Positions 46,868 to 56,140 of a DNA stretch of 64,000 nt are shown here, one piece after another. The DNA is taken from positions 13,226-77,225 of the forward strand of contig CAKROZ010000008.1 of NCBI GenBank assembly GCA_934373635.1. Reading direction: 5' to 3'. The position numbers were made by a program, and so were the translations under genes. The stretch comes from an uncultured Eubacteriales bacterium. Its GTDB lineage: Bacteria; Bacillota; Clostridia; Oscillospirales; CAG-272. Position 1 is the first letter of the stretch, and each line of letters starts with the position of its first letter. A model generated the notes under the pieces. That model was not told the DNA's origin. It did not search any database and saw only the letters and a program-made list of their open reading frames with translations.

Positions 46868-47545
46868 ATGCTTGAATTCTTCCAGAAGGTGGCACAGGCT
46901 GCCTATTCCTTCCAAGACATCGGTGACTTTTTCAAGAAGTTGCTCCTTGAAGGTGATATCCGTACATATTACGAGAAGGCGATCGGATTCATCCCCGACT
47001 TCTACATCTACGTTCTTCTCGCATTCTCCGTCCTGATGGCATTCTTCGGCAAGAAGCTGCTCGGACTGCAGAAGTTCATCGCGTTCCTCGCCGTGGGCTT
47101 CGGTGCGGGTGAAGTGTATGTCGCGCCGTTGCTCGTTGACATTCTTCCGTCTCTTCCCGCTTGGGTCAGCGGACTTGTCATCGGTCTGATCGCCGCTCTG
47201 CTTTGCAAGTTCCTCTACTGGATCGCCGTTGCGGTCGCCGCGGGTTACAGCGTGTTCATGGTTCTTTACACGGATATGTTCTTCACGCTTCCCGAGCCGA
47301 AGCAGATCATTGCCGCCGTTGCCGCTCTCGTCGCCATCATTCTCGTGTTCATCTTCCTCAAGTTCTTCGAGAGACTCGGTACCGCGTTCCTCGGCGGTTA
47401 TCTCTCCACGGTTCTGCTTATGAAGGCGGTTGACTTCTCCTTCATTCCGCTGGATCTCGCTATCACGAAGTGGATCCTCGTCGGTGTGATCGCACTGCTC
47501 GGCTTCCTCGTTCAGATCGCGACCCGTTCGAGAAGATATTACTGA
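46868..47545 (+). CDS. Multi-spanning membrane protein (DUF4203/TMEM198-like)
   Basis: 225 residues, GGAAAGAGGAATTTT upstream. A short amphipathic N-terminus, then seven or so membrane helices: FYIYVLLAFSVLMAFFG, IAFLAVGFGAGEVYVAPLLV, VSGLVIGLIAALLCKFLYWI, VAVAAGYSVFMVLY, IIAAVAALVAIILVFIFLKF and others, ending RSRRYY. Codons near its start are enriched in common ones, hinting at high expression. Biochemical role unknown. Confidence 0.7.
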   Translation: MLEFFQKVAQAAYSFQDIGDFFKKLLLEGDIRTYYEKAIGFIPDFYIYVLLAFSVLMAFFGKKLLGLQKFIAFLAVGFGAGEVYVAPLLVDILPSLPAWVSGLVIGLIAALLCKFLYWIAVAVAAGYSVFMVLYTDMFFTLPEPKQIIAAVAALVAIILVFIFLKFFERLGTAFLGGYLSTVLLMKAVDFSFIPLDLAITKWILVGVIALLGFLVQIATRSRRYY

Positions 47546-47553
47546 TTGTTCTC

Positions 47554-47587
47554 AAAACCCCTGCGGCACCCGCCGCAGGGGTTTTTC
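47554..47587 (+). terminator. Intrinsic terminator
   Basis: AACCCCTGCGGC, ACCC loop, GCCGCAGGGGTT, TTTT. Confidence 0.92.
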
Positions 47588-48016
47588 TATGTATAGAAAA
47601 GTCTCGGAGGAAACATCCCGCGCGTCGGGAGGAAAGCAAACGGCTTTGCGAGGGCAGGGAGAAACGCCTCGCGGAAGAGACGAGGCGTGCAGGCTTTGCG
47701 GTCGAGGACGAAACCTCTTGCGGCAGAGATGAATTGCGCGGACATTGAGAACGCACGGAAGAGACGGAACGCGTGGATTTGAGAGCGCGCGGCAGACGCA
47801 AGACGTGCGAATTTTGAAAATCGCAGGGACACAACGGCACAGAATAGATGGCTTCCGAGACTTGAGGGCGCACGTTGAAGCGGCATGTGAAAGGGCTGTC
47901 GCGCAGACTTTGCGCGCGCGGAGATAAATCGCGGACAGAAGAGATCGCACCTGCGGCGCCGAGAGTATGGGAAGGGAACGCCATGTGAAAGAGGAGGAGC
48001 GCTTGATTTAAGAACG

Positions 48017-48260
48017 CACGGCAGACGCAAGGCGCGAGGATTTGAGAGCACACGGCAGACGCAAGGCGCGAGGATTTGAGAGCACACGGCAGACGCAAAG
48101 CGTGCGGATTCGAGAGCGCACGGCAGACGCAAGGCGCGAGGATTTGAGAGCACACGGCAGACGCAAAGCGTGCGGATTCGAGAGCGCACGGCAGACGCAA
48201 GGCGCGAGGATTTGAGAGCGCACGGCAGACGCAAAGCGTGCGGACTTGAGAACGCACGGA
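48017..48260. repeat. 34-bp tandem repeat (minisatellite), about seven units
   Basis: CACGGCAGACGCAA starts units at 48017, 48051, 48085, 48119, 48153, 48187 and 48221. Two variants alternate in the right half: one ends in AAGGCGCGAGGATTTGAGAG, the other in AAAGCGTGCGGATTCGAGAG. More decayed units extend left to about 47745. The gap 47588-48490 has no other gene. Units touch each other, so this is no CRISPR array. The period is not a multiple of three. Confidence 0.85.
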
Positions 48261-48406
48261 AGAAGCGGGCGCGGAAGGTGAGGGCACGCCGTGCGGCGCA
48301 TTGTTGCTTTTGCACGAAAGGGTTCGGCAAATGTGCGGCTTTCCCGCACGGGAGAGGGGGGCGAATTGTGAATTGTGGCAATTTCCCGCTCTTTCTTCTT
48401 TTTTTC

Positions 48407-48435
48407 TTGACTTTTCGCGCGTAATATAGTAAAAT
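48407..48435 (+). promoter_or_regulatory. Promoter of the transketolase genes
   Basis: TTGACT (48407-48412), 17 bp, TAAAAT (48430-48435), about 55 nt before the ATG at 48491. Confidence 0.75.
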
Positions 48436-48490
48436 ATAAATTGATAAATTATGCGGGTTCTTATCCGCGAAGAGAATTTTCGGAGGATAT

Positions 48491-49330
48491 ATGGAGACTC
48501 AGACCGAACGGCAACTCGAGCGCATGGCGTGTGACGTGCGCCGCGGTATCATCGACAGCGTGTATTCCGCGGGGTGCGGTCATCCCGGCGGCTCTCTCTC
48601 GATCGCCGACATACTTACCTATCTTTATTTTGAAGAGATGAACGTCCGTCCCGACGAACCGCGTTATGCGGGGCGGGATCGCTTTGTCCTCTCTAAGGGA
48701 CATACCGCGCCCGCGCTTTACTCGGTGTTGGCACACCGCGGATTTTTTCCCGTGGAGGAGCTGAAGACGCTCCGCAAGACGGATTCCCGCTTGCAGGGAC
48801 ACCCCGACATGAAGGGCGTCCCCGGGGTGGATATGTCGACGGGCTCGCTCGGTCTCGGCATTTCCGCGGCGTGCGGCATGGCACTCGCGGGGAAGAGCGC
48901 GGGCGCGGACTACCGCGTTTATACCGTGCTCGGCGACGGCGAGAGCGAAGAGGGGCAGGTCTGGGAGGCGGCGATGTTTGCCGCACATTATAAGCTCGAC
49001 AACCTCTGTGCGGTGCTCGACTGGAACGGGCTTCAGATCGACGGTAAGATCACCGAGGTCATGAACCCCACGCCGCACGACGAGAAATTCCGCGCGTTCG
49101 GTTGGCATGTCATTTCCATCGACGCGCACAGCTTCCCGGAGATCGAGGCGGCGTTTGCCGAGGCGAAGACGGTGAAGGGCAAGCCCACCGTGATTATCGC
49201 CCGCTCGATCAAGGGAAAGGGCGTCTCCTATATGGAAAACGCGTGCGAATGGCACGGTCAGGCGCCGAAGGAAGACCTTTATAAGGTAGCGGTCGCCGAC
49301 CTTGAAAAAATCAAAGAAAGTCTTGCGTGA
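48491..49330 (+). CDS. Transketolase, N-terminal subunit
   Basis: 279 residues, TCGGAGGATAT upstream. Thiamine-diphosphate domain: AGCGHPGGSLSIADILTYLY, LSKGHTAPALYSVLA, GDGESEEGQVWEAAMFAAHY (the GDG...N ThDP/Mg motif, completed by DWNGLQIDG). Catalyses the pyrophosphate half of two-carbon ketol transfer in the pentose-phosphate route. Split transketolases of this kind are common in Clostridia. The partner subunit follows 10 nt downstream. Confidence 0.93.
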   Translation: METQTERQLERMACDVRRGIIDSVYSAGCGHPGGSLSIADILTYLYFEEMNVRPDEPRYAGRDRFVLSKGHTAPALYSVLAHRGFFPVEELKTLRKTDSRLQGHPDMKGVPGVDMSTGSLGLGISAACGMALAGKSAGADYRVYTVLGDGESEEGQVWEAAMFAAHYKLDNLCAVLDWNGLQIDGKITEVMNPTPHDEKFRAFGWHVISIDAHSFPEIEAAFAEAKTVKGKPTVIIARSIKGKGVSYMENACEWHGQAPKEDLYKVAVADLEKIKESLA

Positions 49331-49340
49331 GGATACGAAC

Positions 49341-50291
49341 ATGGCGGAAATGAAAGCAACAAGAGAAGCCTACGGCAAGGCGCTCGTCGAGCTCGGCGAG
49401 AAGTATGACTTTGTCGTTCTCGACGCCGATCTGGCGGCGGCGACAAAAACGGGAATGTTCAAGAAGAAATTCCCCGAGCGGTTCTTCGATTGCGGGATCG
49501 CGGAAGGAAACATGATGAGCGTCGCCGCGGGAATCGCGACGACGGGGAGAATTCCTTTTGCGTCCTCCTTCGCGATGTTCGCGGCGGGACGCGCCTTCGA
49601 GCAGGTGCGGAACAGCATCGGCTACCCGCACCTGAACGTCAAGATCGGTGCGACACATGCGGGCATCACCGTCGGTGAGGACGGTGCGACGCACCAATGC
49701 CTTGAGGATATGGCGCTGATGCGCACGATTCCCGGTATGACGGTCATTTGTCCCGCCGACGCGGACGAGGCATATCACGCGGTGGAGGCGGCGATTCTGC
49801 ACGAGGGTCCCGTGTATCTCCGTTTCGGAAGATTCCCCGTGCCGAACCTGACGCCCGAGCTTGCGGACTATCACTTCGAGATCGGACGCGGTGTGACCTA
49901 TCGCGACGGAGGAGATGTGACGCTTGTCGCTACGGGATATATGGTACACCTTGCGAAAGAGGCGGCGGAGTCGCTCGCATCGGAGGGCATCGACGCCCGC
50001 GTCATTGATATTCACACGGTGAAGCCGATCGACAAAGAGCTTCTCGTCCGTGCCGCCCGTGAGACGGGTGCCGTCGTGACGGCGGAGGAGCACAGCGTGA
50101 TCGGCGGGCTCGGCGGCGCCGTGGCAGAGACCCTCTCGGAGGTCTGCCCCGTGCCGGTGCTTCGTGTCGGCGTGGAAGACATGTTCGGCAGAAGCGGCAA
50201 GGTGCCCGAGCTCCTCGAGATCTACGGTCTGACCGCCGCGCATATCGCAGAGCGGGCGAAAGAAGCCGTCGCGCTGAAAAAGAAGCACTGA
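49341..50291 (+). CDS. Transketolase, C-terminal subunit
   Basis: 316 residues from the ATG at 49341 (GAGGATACGAAC upstream). Pyrimidine-binding domain: VVLDADLAAATKTGMFKKKF, FFDCGIAEGNMMSVAAGIAT (catalytic glutamate), ATHAGITVGEDGATHQCLED, and a C-terminal domain with IDIHTVKPIDKELLV. Works with the subunit at 48491. Confidence 0.93.
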   Translation: MAEMKATREAYGKALVELGEKYDFVVLDADLAAATKTGMFKKKFPERFFDCGIAEGNMMSVAAGIATTGRIPFASSFAMFAAGRAFEQVRNSIGYPHLNVKIGATHAGITVGEDGATHQCLEDMALMRTIPGMTVICPADADEAYHAVEAAILHEGPVYLRFGRFPVPNLTPELADYHFEIGRGVTYRDGGDVTLVATGYMVHLAKEAAESLASEGIDARVIDIHTVKPIDKELLVRAARETGAVVTAEEHSVIGGLGGAVAETLSEVCPVPVLRVGVEDMFGRSGKVPELLEIYGLTAAHIAERAKEAVALKKKH

Positions 50292-50402
50292 CGAAGCTTT
50301 TTTTCGAAAAAGCGTTGTCGGTGAATTTGACGGAAAAACGCAGGAATCCTAACGATAAGACGAAGACAGCCCGTAACAGAGACCGGGCGGGAAGGACTTT
50401 TT

Positions 50403-51101
50403 ATGAAACGGATCCTTTTGAAGCTCTCGGGCGAGGCACTCGCCGCGGGAGGAGAGGGAATTTACAATCACGCGTTCGTTGACCGCGTTGCCGCGACGAT
50501 CGGACAATGCGTGAAGGAGGGCTATCAGCTCGCCGTCGTTGTCGGTGCGGGGAACATCTGGCGCGGCAGGCAGGGGGGCGATATGGATCGCACCGATGCC
50601 GACCGCATGGGGATGCTCGCGACGGTCATCAATGCGATCTGCTTAAAGGATGCGCTCGGACGCGCGGGGACGGAAGCCGTGGTCATGAGTGCGGTGCCGA
50701 TGGTTCCTTTTGCCGAGGTATATTCTGCCGAGGCGGCGATTCGCCACCTGGAGGCGGGGCACGTGGTCATTTTCGGCGCAGGGCTTGGGATTCCCTTTGT
50801 TTCCACCGACACGGCGGGTGCCGTGCGCGCAGCGGAGATTCGTGCCGACGCCATGCTGATGGCGAAGAACATCGACTATATCTATACCGCCGACCCGCGC
50901 CGTGACCCGAACGCGCAGAAGCTCGAGACCGTCTCCTGCACCGAGATCCTGTCCCGCGGACTCGCCGCGATCGACTTTACCGCTGCGGCGTTCTGCCTGT
51001 CGACGGGGATGCCGATCCGCGTCTTCGGGCTTTCGGCGCCCGAGGACATTCTTGCCGCCGTGCGCGGGGAGAAGGTCGGCACCGTCGTGACCCCCGACTG
51101 A
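50403..51101 (+). CDS. pyrH: UMP kinase
   Basis: 232 residues. LLKLSGEALAAGGEGIYNHA, VVGAGNIWRGRQGG (phosphate loop), ADRMGMLATVINAICLKDAL and KNIDYIYTADPRRDPNAQKL are all classical for the bacterial amino-acid-kinase-type UMP kinase. Makes UDP for RNA, sugar nucleotides and CTP. Heads the pyrH-frr-uppS-cdsA-dxr block conserved in Clostridia. Confidence 0.96.
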   Translation: MKRILLKLSGEALAAGGEGIYNHAFVDRVAATIGQCVKEGYQLAVVVGAGNIWRGRQGGDMDRTDADRMGMLATVINAICLKDALGRAGTEAVVMSAVPMVPFAEVYSAEAAIRHLEAGHVVIFGAGLGIPFVSTDTAGAVRAAEIRADAMLMAKNIDYIYTADPRRDPNAQKLETVSCTEILSRGLAAIDFTAAAFCLSTGMPIRVFGLSAPEDILAAVRGEKVGTVVTPD

Positions 51102-51148
51102 ATCCTAAACCAAAGACAAAATGAATATTCAATTATAAGGAGAACGCC

Positions 51149-51703
51149 ATGAAATTCGAGACCAAAGAATTTGAAGAGAAAATGAAAAAGAGCGTCGCCG
51201 CCTACGGTGAGAACCTGTCGACTATCCGTGCGGGCAGAGCCAATCCCGACGTTCTGAAAAAAGTGAGTGTGGACTATTACGGTTCGCCGACACCGATCCG
51301 CGACATCGCGGAGATCAAGGTGACCGACGCGCGCACCATCGTCATTACGGCATGGGATAAGAGCGCGACACGCGGCATCGAGAAGGCGATCCTGACCTCT
51401 GACATCGGCATCAATCCGCAGAACGACGGCACCTGCATCCGTCTCGTCTTCCCGCCTACGACCGAGGAGAGAAGAAAAGAGCTCGCAAAGCAGGTCGCGA
51501 AGATGGGCGAAGAAGCAAAGGTCGCCATCCGCAACATCCGCCGCGAAGCCAACGATAAGGTAAAGGCGATGAAGAAGAATTCCGAGTTGACCGAGGATGA
51601 GGCGAAGGCGGGCGATAAATCCGTGCAGGATCTCACCGACAAGTACACGAAGGAGATCGACACGGTCACGCAGAATAAAACGAAGGAAGTCATGGAGATC
51701 TGA
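51149..51703 (+). CDS. frr: Ribosome recycling factor
   Basis: 184 residues, AAGGAGAACGCC upstream. STIRAGRANPDVLKKVSVDY, YGSPTPIRDIAEIKVTDART, IRLVFPPTTEERRKELAKQV and IRNIRREANDKVKAMKK cover the full three-helix-bundle protein. With EF-G it splits ribosomes after termination. Confidence 0.97.
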   Translation: MKFETKEFEEKMKKSVAAYGENLSTIRAGRANPDVLKKVSVDYYGSPTPIRDIAEIKVTDARTIVITAWDKSATRGIEKAILTSDIGINPQNDGTCIRLVFPPTTEERRKELAKQVAKMGEEAKVAIRNIRREANDKVKAMKKNSELTEDEAKAGDKSVQDLTDKYTKEIDTVTQNKTKEVMEI

Positions 51704-51720
51704 CGGTCTCCCGAATTGCC

Positions 51721-52464
51721 ATGTGGTTTAAGAAGAAACACGCGGATACCTTCCGCGTCGACGAGCGCTTGCAGTCGGTTGCCATCATCATGGACGGCAA
51801 CGGAAGATGGGCGAAGCGCCGCATGATGCCGCGCACCTACGGACACGCGCAGGGAGCGGCAAAGATCGAGCACATTCTCGAGATCTTCCGCGAGATCGGC
51901 GTGCATACCGTGACCCTGTACGCTTTCTCGACCGAGAACTGGAAGCGTCCGAAGGAAGAGGTCGACACGATCATGGATCTCGTGTATCGGTATCTCGATA
52001 CCGTGGTCATCCGAAAGCTGAAGGAAGACCCGACGTTCTCGCTGAAATTCCTCGGCGACAAGGCGGCTCTGCCCGAAAAACTGCGCAAAAAGTGTATCGA
52101 GGTCGAGGGCATGGCACAGGACAGATCCTTCGTCTGCAACGTAGCCCTGAACTACGGAGGGCGGGACGAGATCGTCCATGCCGCACGCGAGGCGGTAGCG
52201 GCAGGGGAGGAGCTGACGGAGGAGAGCATCTCGCGCCATCTTTACACCTCCCACTCGCCCGACCCCGATCTGATCATCCGCACGGGCGGAGATATGCGGA
52301 GCTCCAACTTTTTGCTTTGGCAGAGCGCGTATTCCGAATTCGTGTTTACCGACACGCTTTGGCCCGACTTTGACCGCGAGGACATTATGAAGGCGGTGCA
52401 CGAATTCTATCACAGAAAACGCCGTTTCGGCGGGTTGGACGCAGAGGACACGGCGAAAAAATAA
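51721..52464 (+). CDS. uppS: Undecaprenyl diphosphate synthase
   Basis: 247 residues. VAIIMDGNGRWAKRRMMPRT (catalytic Asp), TLYAFSTENWKRPKEEVDTI and RTGGDMRSSNFLLWQSAYSE are the cis-prenyltransferase signatures. Produces the C55 carrier for peptidoglycan. No strong ribosome site precedes the ATG, which lies 17 nt after frr. Confidence 0.96.
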   Translation: MWFKKKHADTFRVDERLQSVAIIMDGNGRWAKRRMMPRTYGHAQGAAKIEHILEIFREIGVHTVTLYAFSTENWKRPKEEVDTIMDLVYRYLDTVVIRKLKEDPTFSLKFLGDKAALPEKLRKKCIEVEGMAQDRSFVCNVALNYGGRDEIVHAAREAVAAGEELTEESISRHLYTSHSPDPDLIIRTGGDMRSSNFLLWQSAYSEFVFTDTLWPDFDREDIMKAVHEFYHRKRRFGGLDAEDTAKK

Positions 52465-52507
52465 GCCGTGCGTGCCCCTCGTTTTGCCACTGTGTTTTGC
52501 GATCGTG

Positions 52508-52868
52508 TGCTTTTTAACTGTTTCGCCGTGCTTTTTCGGTAGCATGCTTTTTAACTGTTTTGCCGTGCTTTTTCGGTAGCGTGCTTTTTGACTGTTTTGC
52601 TGTCGCCTTTTTTGCGGTAGTGTGTTTTTGCTTGTTTTTTGTCGCTTTCGCGGCAGTGCGCCTTTTGCCCGTTTTGCCCGGGGGATGCGGTGGGAACTGC
52701 CGCGCTTCGGCCTGTGGCAAGGCGACAGGCGATGCGCTTTTCCCAAAACGGCGCAAAAGCGAAGGGGCGGCATGAGTTTTGCAATGTATGCGGCAAGGCG
52801 GCAGGCGATGCGCTTTTCCGGAAGTGGCGCAAAAGCGAAGAGGCGCATGAGTTTTGCAATGTCGCGAC
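52508..52868. repeat. Two short tandem repeat sets between uppS and cdsA
   Basis: Three 37-bp units start at 52508, 52545 and 52582 (TGCTTTTTAACTG...). Two 76-bp units (about 52717-52792 and 52793-52868) contain GGCGATGCGCTTTT and GAGTTTTGCAATGT. The 552-bp gap 52465-53016 holds no convincing gene. Confidence 0.75.
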
Positions 52869-53016
52869 AAGATAACGGAACGGTTGCTTTTTACAAGGTT
52901 GTGACAGCCCCGGGCTTTTATCGGTTCGCTTTTTGACGCGCCGATGCGGAGATCATTCTCCTCTTATCATTTCGGGCGGACGCCGGTGCGTCTGCCCTCC
53001 GAAAGGATATTTTCAG

Positions 53017-53850
53017 ATGAAACAACGGATCATAACGGGCACCGTGATTGCCGCGGTGCTGGTCGGCGTTTTTCTTTTGTCGGAATATGTCGTATATCCG
53101 ATCGCCCTTGCACTGCTGGCGTTCGGCGGGGTGTTTGAGATGCTCCGCGTGCTCGGACAGCATACGCGGTGGATCCTGTCGATCCCCGCATATCTGATCG
53201 CGCTTACACTGCCGGTCGCCTCCTTTTATCTGATGAAAAGTTATGACGACACGGTTGCCGTCTTGGTGCTCGCGCTTGCGCTGTTTCTCTATCTTTTGTA
53301 CACGTTTTTGGTGGCGGTGTTCGCGAAGGGGAAGATCCTCTATGCCGACCTTTCCGAGGCGTTCGTCTCTGTGACCTATGTCGTCACCTGCTTTACGGCG
53401 CTGACGATCCTTCGGTATTTGCCGATGGGATTTTACTACTTCGGTCTTGTGTTCATTGCCGCGTGGATCTCCGACGTGTTCGCGTATTTTACGGGAGTTC
53501 TCTTCGGAAAGCATAAGCTGATCCCCGAGATCAGCCCGAAGAAGACGATCGAGGGCTCGCTCGGCGGGATCGTTTTTGCCGCCGTCTTTATGGTACTTTA
53601 CGGATGGATCCTCTCACTTGCCGCGGAGGTCACGCCGAACTACCTTGTCCTGTCGCTCGGCGGCATATTGCTCGCGGTGGTCGGACAGATCGGCGATCTG
53701 CTTGCCTCTCTTGTCAAGAGAGAGCACGACGTGAAGGACTACGGTCGTCTGATGCCGGGGCATGGCGGAATTATGGACAGATTCGACTCGGTACTTGCCG
53801 TGTCCGCCGCGACGATGATCCTTTGCCTTCTGTTTCCTCCGTTTACATAA
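53017..53850 (+). CDS. cdsA: Phosphatidate cytidylyltransferase
   Basis: 277 residues from the ATG at 53017 (GAAAGGATATTTTCAG upstream). About eight membrane helices and the C-terminal CDP-alcohol signature: PKKTIEGSLGG, GDLLASLVKREHDVKDYGRL, MPGHGGIMDRFDS. Makes CDP-diacylglycerol, the precursor of phospholipids, in the cytoplasmic membrane. Confidence 0.95.
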   Translation: MKQRIITGTVIAAVLVGVFLLSEYVVYPIALALLAFGGVFEMLRVLGQHTRWILSIPAYLIALTLPVASFYLMKSYDDTVAVLVLALALFLYLLYTFLVAVFAKGKILYADLSEAFVSVTYVVTCFTALTILRYLPMGFYYFGLVFIAAWISDVFAYFTGVLFGKHKLIPEISPKKTIEGSLGGIVFAAVFMVLYGWILSLAAEVTPNYLVLSLGGILLAVVGQIGDLLASLVKREHDVKDYGRLMPGHGGIMDRFDSVLAVSAATMILCLLFPPFT

Positions 53851-53868
53851 AGAAAAGGATTGATTTTT

Positions 53869-55020
53869 ATGACGAAAAAGATTGCGGTACTCGGTGCCAC
53901 AGGCTCCGTCGGCAGACAAGCGCTCGATGTTGCCCTGTCGCGCGGGTACCGTGTTGATTATATGAGCGTGGGGAAGAATACCACGCTCGCCGAAGAGCTT
54001 GCGAGAGTCCACATGCCCCGTTTTCTCGCCGTGGCGGATGAGGGGGCGGCGCGTGATCTTGCACTCCGACTTTCCGATACGGATATCCGCGTGCTTTCCG
54101 GGGAGGAAGGAATTCTTTGGGGAATTTCCGAAACGAACGCCGAGACGGTCGTCAACGCGATTCTCGGCGAGGCAGGGCTTCGCCCGACGCTCGCGGTAAT
54201 CAACGCGGGACGACGTCTCGCACTCGCCAACAAGGAATCGCTCGTCATCGCGGGAGAGCTCGTGATGCGGCGGGCGAGAGAAAAGAACAGCGAGATCCTG
54301 CCCGTCGACAGTGAACATTCGGCGATCTTTCAATGCCTTGCCGCGGGACGGCGGCGGGAGGTCAGGCGCCTGCTCCTCACGGCGTCGGGGGGGCCCTTTT
54401 TCGGGTACGACCGCGCGGCGCTCGAGAGGGTGACGCTCGCCGACACGCTCGCACATCCCACGTGGAAGATGGGAAAGAAAATCACGGTGGACAGCGCGAC
54501 GCTCATGAACAAGGGCTTTGAAGTGCTCGAGGCGGCGCATCTTTTCGGTATTCCGCCCGAGAGGATCGAGGTCGTCGTTCACAGAGAGAGTATAATTCAT
54601 TCCGCCGTGGAATATATTGATAACACCGTCATTGCGGAGCTGTCCGTTCCCGATATGCGCGCGTGCGTGCAATATGCGGTGGACTACCCCGACCGTGAGG
54701 TAGGGACCGTCGCACCCCTCGATCTGTTTTCGGTCGGGCGGCTGACCTTCGCAAGACCCGATACCGAGGCATTTCCTCTTCTCGCTCTCGCGACGGAGGC
54801 GGGACGGCTCGGCGGGGGTGCGGGCGCCGTGCTGAATGCGGCGGACGAGGTTGCCGTCGCGGCGTTCCTTGAAGGAAGAGTGACGTTTACGGGAATCTTT
54901 TCCTTGGTGACACGGGCGTTTTCGCACATGCGGGACGCCGCCGTCGCCTGCGAGGGGAACGTCGACGCGCTGATCGCACTTGACAGAGAGACACGGGCAT
55001 ATACTGAAGCCATGATATAA
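53869..55020 (+). CDS. dxr: 1-deoxy-D-xylulose 5-phosphate reductoisomerase
   Basis: 383 residues from the ATG at 53869. NADPH site AVLGATGSVGRQALDVALSR, ALANKESLVIAGELVMRRAR, metal/substrate residues in PVDSEHSAIFQCL and LTASGGPFFGYDRAAL, then HPTWKMGKKITVDSATLMNK. Second step of the MEP isoprenoid route; ispG of the same route follows two genes later. Confidence 0.97.
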   Translation: MTKKIAVLGATGSVGRQALDVALSRGYRVDYMSVGKNTTLAEELARVHMPRFLAVADEGAARDLALRLSDTDIRVLSGEEGILWGISETNAETVVNAILGEAGLRPTLAVINAGRRLALANKESLVIAGELVMRRAREKNSEILPVDSEHSAIFQCLAAGRRREVRRLLLTASGGPFFGYDRAALERVTLADTLAHPTWKMGKKITVDSATLMNKGFEVLEAAHLFGIPPERIEVVVHRESIIHSAVEYIDNTVIAELSVPDMRACVQYAVDYPDREVGTVAPLDLFSVGRLTFARPDTEAFPLLALATEAGRLGGGAGAVLNAADEVAVAAFLEGRVTFTGIFSLVTRAFSHMRDAAVACEGNVDALIALDRETRAYTEAMI

Positions 55021-55032
55021 GGAGAAACCGAT

Positions 55033-56082
55033 TTGAGTACCTTTGTAACCATATTGATTGCCGTTTTGGTGTTTGGCTTTCTGATTCTGATTCACGAACT
55101 CGGGCATTATACCTTTGCCCGCATTTTCGGGGTGACGATCAAGGAGTTTTCCATCGGTATGGGTCCGAAGCTCCTTTGGTACGACTCGAAAAAGACGGGC
55201 ATCCGATACAGCATTTCCATGCTCCCCTTCGGCGGCTATGTCGCCATGGCAGGGGAGGACGGAGAGTCGGACGACCCGAATTCCTTTGATAAAAAGCCCG
55301 CGTGGCAGCGCTTTATCATCACTGCCGCGGGCGCTACCGTCAATATCGTCGCGGGCGCGCTCGCGATGATCCTTCTGACGACGATGATCCCGCTCGGCTC
55401 GACGACGGTGCACGATTTTGTCGACAAGGAGACGACGGGCTATACGATCTCCTCCTCGGAATCGGGACTGCTCGAGGGCGATACCGTTCTTTCGGTTAAC
55501 GGAAAGAGAGTCAAAATTCTGGACGAACTCAGCTATGAGATCATGCGGCAGGGAAACAAGCCGCTCGACCTCGTGGTTCTGCGCGACGGCGCCGAAGTGG
55601 AGCTTCCCGACGTGATCTTCCCGACCGCGGAGGAGGAAGGGCAGACCTTCGGCATGATGGACTTCCGTGTCAACCGCACCGAGAAGGATTTCGGGAGCGT
55701 GATGACCTATTCCTTCCGCAAGTCCTGCCTCATCGTGCGCATGTGTTGGGAGTCGCTTTTTGATCTAATTACGGGGCGCTATACGCTTGCCGCAGTGTCG
55801 GGGCCTATCGGAATTTCTTCCGCCATCGGCGATGCCGCACGGGCGGGCTTTGCCTCCCTTTTGTATATCACGGTGCTGATCAGCATCAACCTCGGCGTGA
55901 TGAATCTGCTTCCGATCCCCGCGCTCGACGGCGGACGGCTGATCGTCATTCTGGTCGAAATGGTGACGAGAAAGAAAATGCCCGCGAAACTCGAGGGCAT
56001 CATCAACGGCATCGGACTGCTCCTCTTGCTCGGACTGTCCGTTGTGATTATGGTCAAGGATATTTTCAAGCTGATCTTCTGA
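55033..56082 (+). CDS. rseP: Site-2 intramembrane protease RseP/RasP
   Basis: 349 residues with a TTG start at 55033, AAGGAG 8 nt upstream. Zinc motif ILIHELGHY in the first membrane helix, a PDZ domain (about residues 145-215: ESGLLEGDTVLSVNGKRV), and the second active-site part GVMNLLPIPALDGGRLIVIL. Cuts regulatory membrane proteins such as anti-sigma factors or signal-peptide remnants. Confidence 0.95.
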   Translation: MSTFVTILIAVLVFGFLILIHELGHYTFARIFGVTIKEFSIGMGPKLLWYDSKKTGIRYSISMLPFGGYVAMAGEDGESDDPNSFDKKPAWQRFIITAAGATVNIVAGALAMILLTTMIPLGSTTVHDFVDKETTGYTISSSESGLLEGDTVLSVNGKRVKILDELSYEIMRQGNKPLDLVVLRDGAEVELPDVIFPTAEEEGQTFGMMDFRVNRTEKDFGSVMTYSFRKSCLIVRMCWESLFDLITGRYTLAAVSGPIGISSAIGDAARAGFASLLYITVLISINLGVMNLLPIPALDGGRLIVILVEMVTRKKMPAKLEGIINGIGLLLLLGLSVVIMVKDIFKLIF

Positions 56083-56140
56083 TTTGCCAAAACGGTGGGG
56101 ACTCCCAAAGGAGCCACCGCACGGGAAGGACGGTTTCCGG

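Noticed and set aside
48017..48260. CRISPR array
   Set aside because: The 34-bp units touch each other with no unique spacers between them, and no cas genes are in the window. It is a minisatellite.
47463..48381. Long minus-strand proteins (264-274 residues) over the 34-bp repeats
   Set aside because: Repeat period is not a multiple of three, so the same peptide motifs rotate through all frames; no ribosome site and no recognisable domain.
52514..52870. Minus-strand ORFs over the uppS-cdsA gap
   Set aside because: Formed by 37- and 76-bp tandem repeats; no start signal and no recognisable domain.
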